Shown in pieces: positions 13,730 through 21,219 of a DNA stretch of 21,640 nucleotides (position 1 is the first letter of the stretch; each line of letters opens with the position of its first letter). The notes below the pieces were generated by a model. That model had not been told where the DNA came from and searched no databases. It worked only from the letters and a program-made list of their open reading frames with translations. The DNA is from an uncultured Blautia sp. (GTDB taxonomy: Bacteria > Bacillota > Clostridia > Lachnospirales > Lachnospiraceae). Location: NCBI GenBank assembly GCA_900547685.1, contig URHS01000039.1:1-21640 (forward strand). Direction: 5' to 3'. The position numbers and the translations under genes are program-made.

Positions 13730-15230
13730 ACTCCGCAGTTCCTTTCCTGCAAGACTCCGGTGTCACTCCGAAATATTCCCGAAAGCTTCGGCAAAAATAA
13801 GAATTATTGGAAAATCCCACTTCCTTGGCAATCTGAGAAATTTTTTTCTGACTGTTTTCCAGCAGCTCTTTTGCCTTATCCATACGAAAAGCTTTAATAA
13901 AACGGTTTAAATTCATACCTGTTTCCTGTTTAAAAATGTAGCTTAAATACCCCGGTGACAAATATACTTTTTCCGCCAGAATGTCTACGCTTAATTCCTC
14001 CTGATAGTTCTGATAAATGTAATTTTTCACCTGCGTCACTTCGCTTCTCGTACCCTTTTCTTCTTCTGCCAGATATTCCTCCAGCTCCTCCATGGCTTTT
14101 TCGGTGAGCTTCCATACATCTTGCAGCCTTTTGGCACGATATAAGCGGTCAATTTCTCTGCTCAATCTTTTCTCATCAGGCAAATCCATGGCTTCATAAA
14201 TTTCTTTTATAATACTGGAAAATAAAAATTTCACATACATTTCAGAATATGCTTTTTCCGGATGATACACGACTTTCAACTGCTCAAAATGTTTTTTTAA
14301 ATGCCCCATATCCCGATGATGAATGTCTTCTAAAATTCGTTTTAAAAGCTCTGCATCCCCAAGCGCTGCGTTTGTTTCTCTGTCTTCATTCTCTTTTAAA
14401 GAAAAAATATGCTTTTCCGGCTGATAAAACTGGTCTTCCAGCACCATTTCCAACGCTCCGAAAACCGCCGGCAACTCCTCAAAGCTTTTTAATTCCTCGC
14501 TGACAGCCAATAAGCATTCCGTATTATAACGAAGCTTAAAAAACTGATAAATTTCCCTGCACAAAAGCGCATAATCGCTGTGCTTCTCCTTAAAGAAGAA
14601 AAGTCCTTCTCCCGCATTTAAATTCAGATAAAAGAAATCACGGCGAATTTCCTCTTTTAATTTTTCTTTAAAGATTTCTTCTTCCATTTCAAAAAAACTG
14701 CTGGAGGTCTGAATTAAAACCATGTAATGATACTGTTGGAAATCCAGATTTCTCTTCATTTCCTCAATATCGACTTTTCCCCCGTACAAATAATTCTGCA
14801 AAAAGAACTGGTATAAATAATCCTGTGTTTTAATCTGCTGTACTTCTTCTGCTTTCTCTCTTTCGATTTCTTCCAACAGCTTTTTCATGGTCTTCTGGAA
14901 TTCCAAAGGATCTACGGGCTTTAAAATATAATCAGAGACCCCGTATCGGATTGCCGTCTGTGCATAAGAAAAGTCACTATATCCGCTGAACATCACGATT
15001 TTCATTTCCGGATATTGTGAAGATACCTTTTCTGCCAGCTCCAAACCGCTCACATAGGGCATCTTAATATCCGTCAGAAGAATTTCCACTGTTTGATGTT
15101 TCAAAAGCTCCAGCGCATCCCTTCCGTTTGATGCTTCAAAAACCTCCAGCTCTGTTCCTGTCTTTTTCAATAAAAACTTAATGCCGTTTCGCTCCAGCTT
15201 TTCATCGTCTACAATTAAAATCCTGTACAT
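13704..15230 (-). CDS. YesN-type response regulator with AraC DNA-binding domain
   Basis: This 508-residue protein begins with a receiver domain: the DDE acidic cluster near residues 8-10, phosphoacceptor D54 in LLTDIKMP, and the SGYSDFSYAQ and DYILKPVDP motifs. A long middle region (about 130-395) without recognised motifs follows. It ends in two AraC-type helix-turn-helix motifs (about 400-500), ELSVDILAEKVYLSPGYLS and ISQIAKEVGFSNNSYFCRSF. The ATG at 15230 is preceded by AAGGTGGGAG; an upstream in-frame ATG eight codons earlier is not near a good SD. It is expected to activate the neighbouring importer operon in response to the sensor kinase, but the binding sites are not defined here. Confidence 0.95.
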   Translation of the reverse strand: MYRILIVDDEKLERNGIKFLLKKTGTELEVFEASNGRDALELLKHQTVEILLTDIKMPYVSGLELAEKVSSQYPEMKIVMFSGYSDFSYAQTAIRYGVSDYILKPVDPLEFQKTMKKLLEEIEREKAEEVQQIKTQDYLYQFFLQNYLYGGKVDIEEMKRNLDFQQYHYMVLIQTSSSFFEMEEEIFKEKLKEEIRRDFFYLNLNAGEGLFFFKEKHSDYALLCREIYQFFKLRYNTECLLAVSEELKSFEELPAVFGALEMVLEDQFYQPEKHIFSLKENEDRETNAALGDAELLKRILEDIHHRDMGHLKKHFEQLKVVYHPEKAYSEMYVKFLFSSIIKEIYEAMDLPDEKRLSREIDRLYRAKRLQDVWKLTEKAMEELEEYLAEEEKGTRSEVTQVKNYIYQNYQEELSVDILAEKVYLSPGYLSYIFKQETGMNLNRFIKAFRMDKAKELLENSQKKISQIAKEVGFSNNSYFCRSFREYFGVTPESCRKGTAEYEKMDTEI

Positions 15231-15252
15231 ATCTCCCACCTTTATAATCACC

Positions 15253-15285
15253 AAACAGGACTGACGTTCTCTGCCAGTCCTGTTT
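15253..15285 (-). terminator. Hairpin in the leader of the regulator operon
   Basis: The perfect 11-base arms AAACAGGACTG (15253-15263) and CAGTCCTGTTT (15275-15285) flank an 11-base loop. On the minus strand only TTT follows before GG, so it is a weak intrinsic terminator. It lies downstream of the importer operon and also inside the transcribed leader of the response regulator, about 15-20 bases before its SD. It may end importer readthrough, or attenuate regulator expression. Confidence 0.5.
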
Positions 15286-15306
15286 CTGTTTTCCTATATT
15301 TCTTTT

Positions 15307-15334
15307 ATTGTAACATGTATTTTTATTCTGTCAA
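15307..15334 (-). promoter_or_regulatory. Promoter of the regulator-kinase-binding protein operon
   Basis: TTGACA at 15334-15329, a 16-base spacer and TACAAT at 15312-15307 with an upstream TGT (extended -10). It begins 5 bases after the stop codon of the second permease. The regulator operon therefore has its own strong, probably constitutive, start. Confidence 0.8.
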
Positions 15335-15339
15335 CGAAA

Positions 15340-16179
15340 TCAACCTTTTACAGCGCCTGCTGCAACACCTTCGATAATATAACGCTGGCAGAAAAGATAG
15401 AACACAATAATCGGAAGAATGGACAATACCAAAACGCCCATCATAGCTCCCATGTCAATCGAACCGTATCCGCCCTTCAAATACTGAATGGCAATGGAAA
15501 TTGTTTTATATTTCTTTGTGTCCAACACCAGCACAGGCAGCAGATAGTCGTTCCATATCCACATGGCATCCAAAATTGCCACAGTAATACAGGTAGGTTT
15601 CATAATAGGAAATACCACCTTAAAATAACATTGCAGCGGCGTACATCCGTCAATCATACTTGCTTCTTCGATTTCAATCGGAATTGCCTTTACAAATCCT
15701 GTAAACATAAAGACTGCAAGTCCTGCGCCAAATCCCAGATAGATAATAATCAATCCCCAAGGATTATCCAGCTTCAGCATATTTGCAATTTTAGATAAGG
15801 TATACATTTCCATCTGAAAAGGAACTACCATCGCAAACAGACATAAAACATAGATAATTTTTGTACTCAAGGTTTTTACTCTGCTGATATACCACGCACA
15901 CATGGAACAGCAAACGACAATCAGAGCTACCGAGCATACGGTAATAAATAAGGTCCATAAAAATGCTTCGAAAAATCCTGTCTTTTCCAGACCTCGGATA
16001 TAGTTTTCCCAGCCTACAAACATATTTCCCTTTGGAATTTTAAAGGGATAACGGCTGATATATGCTTTCTTTTTAAAAGAGTTGATAAATACCAGTATAA
16101 TGGGGTACATATACAGTACGCTGATAACTGAAAAAATCAGTGTCAGCAGCCAACCATGTTTTGCTTTTCTTGCTTTCAT
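15340..16179 (-). CDS. Sugar ABC transporter permease (MalG-like)
   Basis: This 279-residue protein is the second membrane subunit of a CUT1-family importer. About six hydrophobic segments are visible, and the cytoplasmic EAA loop reads EIEEASMIDGCTPLQCYFKV, the docking site for the ATPase. The C-terminal GVAAGAVKG is characteristic of MalG-like subunits. The ATG overlaps the previous permease's stop by one base (TAATG), with AGGAGG upstream. It is the last gene of the importer operon. No ATPase gene follows, so a shared MsmK/MsmX-type ATPase elsewhere is expected. Confidence 0.94.
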   Translation of the reverse strand: MKARKAKHGWLLTLIFSVISVLYMYPIILVFINSFKKKAYISRYPFKIPKGNMFVGWENYIRGLEKTGFFEAFLWTLFITVCSVALIVVCCSMCAWYISRVKTLSTKIIYVLCLFAMVVPFQMEMYTLSKIANMLKLDNPWGLIIIYLGFGAGLAVFMFTGFVKAIPIEIEEASMIDGCTPLQCYFKVVFPIMKPTCITVAILDAMWIWNDYLLPVLVLDTKKYKTISIAIQYLKGGYGSIDMGAMMGVLVLSILPIIVFYLFCQRYIIEGVAAGAVKG

Positions 16180-17021
16180 TACTGCTGCACCTCCTTTGTT
16201 CTGGTCAATCGATTTTGTATTAAAGCAATAATTCCCACTAAGACAAAGAAAATAACGGCTTTTGCCTGTCCTACGCCTTCATAGCCGGGACGACCATAGA
16301 AAGTTCTGTAAATATTTAATGCTATAAGCTCTGACATATTTGACGGTGCGCCGTTGGTGAGGGCTAAGTTCTGGTCAAAGAGCTTAAAGCCGTTGGTCAG
16401 TGTCAAAAACGTACAGATGGTAATAGACGGCATGACCATAGGAAGGGTAACATGACGAAGAAGCTGTCTTGCATTTGCCCCGTCAATCTTTGCCGCTTCA
16501 ATGAGCTCACCCGGTATATTCTGAATGCCTGAAATATAGATAATCATCATATAACCTACTTGCTGCCAACACACCAGAATAACCAGTCCCCAGAAACCGT
16601 AGGTAGAGGAAAAAGTTAAAGTTTTTCCGTACTGTGCCAACACACCGTTTAACAAAAGCTGCCAGATATAACCTAAAATAATACCGCCGATTAAGTTCGG
16701 CATAAAAAATACTGTACGGAAAAGGTTTGTTCCTTTAATTCCCTTTGTTAAAAGCATTGCCACGGTAAATGCCAATACGTTAATCAAAATAACGGATACT
16801 GCGGTAAATAGAACCGTATACCATAAAGCGTGATAAAATTCTGTGTCCTGAAAAGCTTTTAAATAATTTTGAAACCCTACCCATCTGGCATCTGTTACCG
16901 TTGTAAATTTGCAAAAGGAAAGATAAATACCCAAAGCAAAGGGTGCAATAAATCCTAAAACAAATGCCAGCATGGTGGGCAATACAAACACAGGAAAATA
17001 TTTTTTAATTGACTTTTCCAA
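16179..17021 (-). CDS. Sugar ABC transporter permease (MalF-like), TTG start
   Basis: This 280-residue protein is the first membrane subunit of the importer. It has hydrophobic segments throughout and the EAA loop ELIEAAKIDGANARQLLRHVTLP. The likely start codon is TTG at 17021-17019 after the GGGGG run in AAAAGGGGGAAG; the next ATG is well inside the first membrane segment. A weak start codon after an intercistronic hairpin fits lower expression than the binding protein. The stop codon overlaps the start of the next permease by one base. Confidence 0.93.
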   Translation of the reverse strand: MEKSIKKYFPVFVLPTMLAFVLGFIAPFALGIYLSFCKFTTVTDARWVGFQNYLKAFQDTEFYHALWYTVLFTAVSVILINVLAFTVAMLLTKGIKGTNLFRTVFFMPNLIGGIILGYIWQLLLNGVLAQYGKTLTFSSTYGFWGLVILVCWQQVGYMMIIYISGIQNIPGELIEAAKIDGANARQLLRHVTLPMVMPSITICTFLTLTNGFKLFDQNLALTNGAPSNMSELIALNIYRTFYGRPGYEGVGQAKAVIFFVLVGIIALIQNRLTRTKEVQQ

Positions 17022-17046
17022 TTTTCTTCCCCCTTTTATCAGGAAA

Positions 17047-17084
17047 AGGGCTGCCTGTATAAAAAACTTTTACACAGCAGCCCT
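17047..17084 (-). terminator. Intercistronic hairpin between binding protein and permeases
   Basis: Perfect 8-base GC-rich arms AGGGCTGC (17047-17054) and GCAGCCCT (17077-17084) are extended by further partial pairing. On the minus strand the stem is followed by TTTTCC. Such hairpins after binding-protein genes commonly act as partial terminators or 3'-end stabilisers, so the binding protein is made in excess. Confidence 0.7.
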
Positions 17085-17098
17085 GTTTCTCATCTTCT

Positions 17099-18475
17099 TT
17101 ATTCTGCGTGTGCTGCTTCGTATTCAGAAGCCCAGCCATCTACAAATGCAGCTTTCACAGCGTCCCATTCTCCTGTTCCCTGTGCATATTCCAGCATTGC
17201 AGAACCAACCTTATTCTTCCATTCTTCGGAAGGCATAGTTGTAAAGTTCCAGCTTACCGGTGTTTTGCCTGCTTTTGCATATTCATCATTTGCTTTTACC
17301 AACGGATTTTCCGGCAGATACTCGTCAAAGGTCTTAAACGGTGTAATAAATCCCATTTCATTTGCAAGCATATCTCGTCCTTCTTCGCTTTCTACAACCC
17401 ATGTAAGGAAGTCCAAGGTTGCCTGAATATCTTCTTCTGATGCTTTCTTATTTACACACCAGTAGTTTTCAGAACCTGTGCAAAGTCCCTGATTTTCTTC
17501 ACCTTCTGCACCAATGTAGATAGGAAGCATTCCCATATCCTCATCTGCTACTTCCATGTCTTTAATATCATTGTAAGCCCATGTTCCGTTCTGGTAGAAA
17601 ACAGCTTCGCCAAGTGCGAATTCAGAAGCTGCATCTTCACCTGTCTTAGAGGAAATCATAGAAGGTTCACAAGTGGAGTCTTTTAAATATAAATCCCATA
17701 CATTTTTGAAGTTTTCAAGATAAGTGCCTTTGATTGCCTCTGAGGAAGTAATTCCGTCTTCTTTATATTCATAGTAAACCGGAAGGTTTGCTAAATGTGT
17801 TTTAAATCTCCAGTCAGAAGAAGCATCCATACCGGCAGATGTAAATGCACCGGAAACACCTAACTCATCTTTGTTTTTCTGAATACCGTCTGCTACTTTT
17901 TTCAGTGCTTCAAAATTGTTTAATTCATCAATGGATTTGATTTCTGCATCCGGAAGTTCAAAGTATTTATTCAGCAGTGCCTTGTTATAAATCAAACCAT
18001 AGGTTTCAATTACATAAGCAATACCCTGAACAGCATCTCCGTCTTTTAATACATAATCGTCACTGCTCACATCTTTATAAATCTGAGAGTCAGATAAATC
18101 ATAGCAGTAATCCTTCCATGAAGCCAGCCCCACCGGACCGTTTACCTGAAACAGTGTAGGAGGCTCGTCCTTTGCCATTTCAGATTTCAAGGTAGACTCA
18201 TAAGTGCCGGCTGCCGCTGTCTGTACCTCTACTTCTACGCCGGTTTCATCTGTATAAGTTTTTGCCAGCTCCACCCACTGGTCTGCCTGCTCCGGCTTAA
18301 AGTTTAGATAATATACCTTTCCGTCCCCGCCTTTTTCCTTGTCGCCTTTTGCTTCGGAAGACTCTTCCTTTGGGGTTTCTTTGTCTTCGTTTTCTGTGCT
18401 GCCACCGCAGCCTGCCAGCATAGATGTGAGCATAGTTGCTGTCATCAGCATTGCAAATACTTTTTTAAATTTCAT
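17099..18475 (-). CDS. Sugar ABC transporter substrate-binding lipoprotein
   Basis: This 458-residue protein has a lipoprotein signal: KFKK, a hydrophobic core AMLMTATMLTSMLAGC, and lipobox cysteine C23. A Glu/Lys-rich linker follows (about 27-50). The body is a type-I solute-binding (MalE-like, CUT1) fold, with PTLFQVNGP near 107-115 and later GEAVFYQNGTWAY. The sugar is not evident from sequence; no glycosidase lies nearby. The ATG follows AGGGAGGTAACC. It is the first gene of the importer operon, with two permeases behind an attenuator-like hairpin. Control by the adjacent response regulator is inferred. Confidence 0.94.
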   Translation of the reverse strand: MKFKKVFAMLMTATMLTSMLAGCGGSTENEDKETPKEESSEAKGDKEKGGDGKVYYLNFKPEQADQWVELAKTYTDETGVEVEVQTAAAGTYESTLKSEMAKDEPPTLFQVNGPVGLASWKDYCYDLSDSQIYKDVSSDDYVLKDGDAVQGIAYVIETYGLIYNKALLNKYFELPDAEIKSIDELNNFEALKKVADGIQKNKDELGVSGAFTSAGMDASSDWRFKTHLANLPVYYEYKEDGITSSEAIKGTYLENFKNVWDLYLKDSTCEPSMISSKTGEDAASEFALGEAVFYQNGTWAYNDIKDMEVADEDMGMLPIYIGAEGEENQGLCTGSENYWCVNKKASEEDIQATLDFLTWVVESEEGRDMLANEMGFITPFKTFDEYLPENPLVKANDEYAKAGKTPVSWNFTTMPSEEWKNKVGSAMLEYAQGTGEWDAVKAAFVDGWASEYEAAHAE

Positions 18476-18519
18476 AATTGGTTACCTCCCTTTATTTACG
18501 TGCTCTTTTGTTTGTCTAT

Positions 18520-18525
18520 ATTATA
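18520..18525 (-). promoter_or_regulatory. -10 box of the importer promoter without a good -35
   Basis: A consensus TATAAT lies 45 bases upstream of the binding-protein start. At the expected -35 position the sequence is a T run from the preceding terminator, not TTGACA. A strong -10 with a poor -35 fits a promoter that needs an activator such as the AraC-type regulator encoded downstream. Confidence 0.55.
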
Positions 18526-18553
18526 TCTATGCAGAAATGAAAAAAATATAATA

Positions 18554-18596
18554 AAAAACCCAGAAACATGTTCAATTTCCAGGTTTCCAGGTTTTT
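18554..18596 (-). terminator. Terminator of the symporter gene
   Basis: On the minus strand AAAAACCTGGAAAC pairs with GTTTCTGGGTTTTT (14 base pairs, two G-U) around a 15-base loop. It runs into TTTTTTATTAT. It lies 20 bases after the symporter stop and overlaps the upstream part of the importer promoter. Confidence 0.85.
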
Positions 18597-18615
18597 TCTG
18601 TGCAATATGCTTTAT

Positions 18616-19809
18616 TTACAAGTCGATTTCTATTTTTTGTTGTTCTATTTTATGCTTCTCCGCAAATCCTGTTAAAATCATAGTCAGCGCTCCGTCACCG
18701 GTGACGTTACAAGCAGTACCAAAGCTGTCCTGCAATGCAAAAATTGTCAATATCAAAGCTGTACCTGTTTCATCAAATCCTAAAACGCTGATAATCAGCC
18801 CCAGAGATGCCATAACCGTACCTCCCGGTACTCCCGGAGCTCCAATGGCGAATACGCCTAAAAGAACACAAAACAGTATCATACTTCCCACAGACGGCAG
18901 TTCTCCGTATAAAATCTTAGAAACTACCATAACAAAGAAAACTTCTGTCAGTACAGAACCGCAAAGGTGAATATTGGCAAAAAGAGGTATTCCGAAATCC
19001 ACCATATCGTCACGAAGCTCCGGTTCTGATTTCTTTGCACAACGCAGCGCAACTGCCAATGTCGCTGCAGATGACATAGTTCCTACTGCTGTCAAATAAG
19101 CCGGACCATAATTTTTTAATACTTTCCACGGATTTTTACCGGAATAAATACCCCCGATGAGATATAAAAGCGCCAGCCAGATATAATGCCCTGCCATTAC
19201 AATCAAAATCACTTTAAGAAATACAGGAAGCTGTTTTGTGATGGTTCCTTCATAAGATAATGCACAGAAAGTAACTGCAATAAAGAATGGCAAAATAGGA
19301 ATAAGCACCTTTGATACAATGAGAAGTATCATTTTCTGAAATTCATCTAAAAACCGTATCGTAGTTTTGGCTTTTGTCCATGTAGCAGCAAGGCCAATCA
19401 TAACAGACAGGACTAATGCACTCATAACAGGCATAATCTGAGGAATTTTCAATTCAAATACTAGCTCTGGAAGTTCCTTTAAGCCATCTACCTCTGAAAC
19501 AATGGATAAATGAGGAATAAGCCCGTAGCCTGCTCCCATAGAAAACAGAGCTGCCAAAACAGAGGAAGAATAGGCGCAAAAAATTGCCACTCCCAATATC
19601 TTAGACGCATTGTTTCCCAATTTTGTAATAGACGGTGCAATAAAACCGATAATAATCAGTGGCACGCAAAAGGTAATCAGCTGCCCCAGAATAAATTTGG
19701 CAGTTACAATTACGTGCATTACCGGAAGATTTGCCACCTGCCCTGCAAGAATACCGATTACAACGCCTAAAAGCAGGCGAAAAGGCAAGTTATTAAATAA
19801 TTTTTTCAC
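18616..19809 (-). CDS. DAACS-family cation symporter with altered substrate site, GTG start
   Basis: This 397-residue membrane transporter belongs to the glutamate/dicarboxylate:cation symporter (GltPh/SstT) family. Re-entrant hairpin 1 has SSAAT (246-250), hairpin 2 has GAPGVPGG (323-330), and the last helix has DSFGTACNVTGD (361-372). Against GltPh by eye, D394, T398, N401 and D405 are kept. R397, which binds the side-chain carboxylate, is glycine (364), D390 is Phe, and NMDGT is NIHLCG (H281 for D312). An acidic substrate such as glutamate or aspartate is therefore unlikely; a neutral amino acid or other compound is more plausible. The start is GTG with AAAGGA about nine bases upstream. 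It is a single-gene unit with its own promoter and terminator. Confidence 0.88.
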   Translation of the reverse strand: MKKLFNNLPFRLLLGVVIGILAGQVANLPVMHVIVTAKFILGQLITFCVPLIIIGFIAPSITKLGNNASKILGVAIFCAYSSSVLAALFSMGAGYGLIPHLSIVSEVDGLKELPELVFELKIPQIMPVMSALVLSVMIGLAATWTKAKTTIRFLDEFQKMILLIVSKVLIPILPFFIAVTFCALSYEGTITKQLPVFLKVILIVMAGHYIWLALLYLIGGIYSGKNPWKVLKNYGPAYLTAVGTMSSAATLAVALRCAKKSEPELRDDMVDFGIPLFANIHLCGSVLTEVFFVMVVSKILYGELPSVGSMILFCVLLGVFAIGAPGVPGGTVMASLGLIISVLGFDETGTALILTIFALQDSFGTACNVTGDGALTMILTGFAEKHKIEQQKIEIDL

Positions 19810-19857
19810 TTTCTTCTTTCCTTTCTATATTCCCTTTTAGGGTTTTTGAATTTCTAC

Positions 19858-19886
19858 ATTATACTCTATGTTTATCCTTCCGTCTA
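19858..19886 (-). promoter_or_regulatory. Promoter of the symporter gene
   Basis: TATAAT at 19863-19858 with TAGACG (four of six) 17 bases upstream at 19886-19881. Two small inverted repeats lie directly upstream. Confidence 0.6.
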
Positions 19887-19916
19887 TCATTTTATGATTT
19901 ATAGATAAAATTTATC
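19886..19916. repeat. Two short inverted repeats upstream of the symporter promoter
   Basis: ATCAT-TTT-ATGAT at 19886-19898 and GATAAA-A-TTTATC at 19904-19916 are perfect palindromes with small centres. The first touches the -35 box. They could be operator half-sites, but A/T-rich DNA gives such repeats by chance. Confidence 0.35.
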
Positions 19917-19949
19917 CAATTTCCTACTTGTCTCTTTTAAAAAAACAAA

Positions 19950-19986
19950 TACCTCCAAATGCTCTTATCTAAAACACTTGGAGGTA
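19950..19986 (-). terminator. Terminator of the small-protein gene
   Basis: On the minus strand TACCTCCAAGTG pairs with CATTTGGAGGTA (12 base pairs, one G-U) around a 13-base loop, followed by TTTGTTTTTTT. It starts about 6 bases after the stop codon. Confidence 0.9.
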
Positions 19987-19991
19987 CCGAA

Positions 19992-20210
19992 TTAAATTTC
20001 AGAAAATGTATATTTTTCTTTCAATCCATTTGTAATAACATCATAAGTAACACAACCATTATCCAGCACTGTCTTTTCACAGGAAGCAGCTTTGCTGATA
20101 TGCTCTTTCATATACACATCTAAATTATCTGTTTCAATTTCTGTAATGTTAGATTCCATCTCTCCACGACACATATTGCTGATTTCCCGAATAAGCTCAT
20201 ATTTTTTCAT
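19992..20210 (-). CDS. Small unknown protein, 72 residues
   Basis: I do not recognise this gene. The 72-residue product begins MKKYELIREISNMCRGEM. It is mostly polar and acidic, with no membrane segment or signal peptide, and has cysteines at 14, 44 and 53. Its reality is supported by a strong AAGGAGG eight bases before the ATG, a good terminator right after the stop, and a possible promoter 42 bases upstream. It forms its own transcription unit between the symporter and the NifU-like operon. The C-terminal half (ASCEKTVLDNGCVTYDVITNGLKEKYTF) looks like a small beta-rich domain; no function is proposed. Confidence 0.75.
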   Translation of the reverse strand: MKKYELIREISNMCRGEMESNITEIETDNLDVYMKEHISKAASCEKTVLDNGCVTYDVITNGLKEKYTFSEI

Positions 20211-20251
20211 AGCAAAACCTCCTTGATAAAGTTATTTTTATTATTTTATAT

Positions 20252-20281
20252 ATAATAACATAATCTCCTTTAAATTGCCAG
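20252..20281 (-). promoter_or_regulatory. Candidate promoter of the small-protein gene
   Basis: CTGGCA at 20281-20276 (four of six), an 18-base spacer and TATTAT at 20257-20252 with TGT before it (extended -10). Confidence 0.5.
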
Positions 20282-20401
20282 ATATGCGTATAATTTCTGT
20301 TCTGTTTTTCAAATATTTTACATTTACAAAAAATTGTCTGAATACGCCAAAAAAGAAACCTGCAAGATTTTGCAGAAAAGAAAAAATAGGTCTGGATTTT
20401 T

Positions 20402-20431
20402 TTGTCACTTTATGAGAAAATAGGGTTGAAT
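20402..20431 (+). promoter_or_regulatory. Candidate promoter of the NifU-like/GGGtGRT operon
   Basis: TTGTCA at 20402-20407, an 18-base spacer and TTGAAT at 20426-20431 (four of six). It is the best pair I found, yet weak for genes whose codon choice suggests high expression. The rest of the 276-base divergent gap holds only short repeats. Confidence 0.3.
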
Positions 20432-20457
20432 AAAGCGTTAAATTATTGACGCATTTG

Positions 20458-20471
20458 AAGTATATATACTT
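20458..20471. repeat. 14-base perfect palindrome before the NifU-like gene
   Basis: AAGTATATATACTT is fully self-complementary and ends directly before the GAAAGGAG ribosome binding site. It could be an operator or could mask the RBS as a hairpin. Chance is possible in A/T-rich DNA. Confidence 0.4.
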
Positions 20472-20486
20472 GAAAGGAGTTTTAAA

Positions 20487-21179
20487 ATGATTTATTCACA
20501 TGAAGTAGAAACAATGTGCCCAGTAGCACAGGGCGTGAATCACGGTGCAGCTCCAATTCCGGAAGAAGCAAAGTGGGTAAAAGCAAAAGAAATCAAAGAT
20601 ATATCTGGTTTAACACATGGTGTAGGCTGGTGTGCTCCTCAGCAGGGTACTTGTAAATTAACATTAAATGTTAAAGAAGGTATCATTCAGGAAGCATTAG
20701 TTGAAACAATCGGATGTTCTGGTATGACTCATTCAGCTGCTATGGCATCTGAAATTTTACCTGGAAGAACAATTCTGGAAGCATTAAACACAGACTTAGT
20801 ATGTGATGCTATCAATACAGCTATGAGAGAATTATTCTTACAGATTGTATACGGACGTACACAGAGTGCTTTCTCTGAAGACGGACTTCCAATCGGTGCC
20901 GGACTTGAAGACTTAGGTAAAGGATTACGTTCTCAGGTTGGTACAATGTACGGAACATTAAAGAAAGGTCCTCGTTATCTTGAAATGACAGATGGCTATG
21001 TAACAGGCATCGCTTTAAACGAAGATGATGAAATCATCGGTTACAAATTTGTAAGCTTTGGTAAAATGATGGACTTCATCAAAGCTGGTGATGATGCAAA
21101 CACAGCATTTGAAAAAGCTCAGGGACAGTATGGCCGTGTAGCTGACGCTGTTAAGATCATCGATCCACGTAAAGAGTAA
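20487..21179 (+). CDS. NifU/IscU-like iron-sulfur scaffold family protein
   Basis: This 230-residue protein has a NifU_N/IscU-like domain in about residues 40-125, with a C-terminal extension of about 100 residues that scaffolds normally lack. Cysteines are C11, C49, C56, C77 and C106. By eye, the ETIGCSG (C77) and C106 positions match the second and third IscU cluster cysteines. The first site GAPACGD reads CAPQQGT here, so the usual Cys and Asp are Gln and Thr, with C49 and C56 flanking. The family is annotated as an Fe-S assembly scaffold, but the changed site leaves that open. The start has AAAGGAG nearby. The GGGtGRT gene follows 40 bases downstream on the same strand, so they are probably co-transcribed. 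Codon use is strongly biased, like a highly expressed gene. Confidence 0.85.
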   Translation: MIYSHEVETMCPVAQGVNHGAAPIPEEAKWVKAKEIKDISGLTHGVGWCAPQQGTCKLTLNVKEGIIQEALVETIGCSGMTHSAAMASEILPGRTILEALNTDLVCDAINTAMRELFLQIVYGRTQSAFSEDGLPIGAGLEDLGKGLRSQVGTMYGTLKKGPRYLEMTDGYVTGIALNEDDEIIGYKFVSFGKMMDFIKAGDDANTAFEKAQGQYGRVADAVKIIDPRKE

Positions 21180-21219
21180 TCACGGGATTTGTCAGAATAG
21201 AAATCAGGAGGATAGGATA

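Noticed and set aside
20360..20375. CTGCAA-GATT-TTGCAG inverted repeat as a terminator
   Set aside because: The stem is only six base pairs and no gene ends at it on either strand.
20446..20470. TTGACG ... TATACT as a promoter for the NifU-like gene
   Set aside because: The spacer is only 13 bases, too short for a sigma-70-type promoter.
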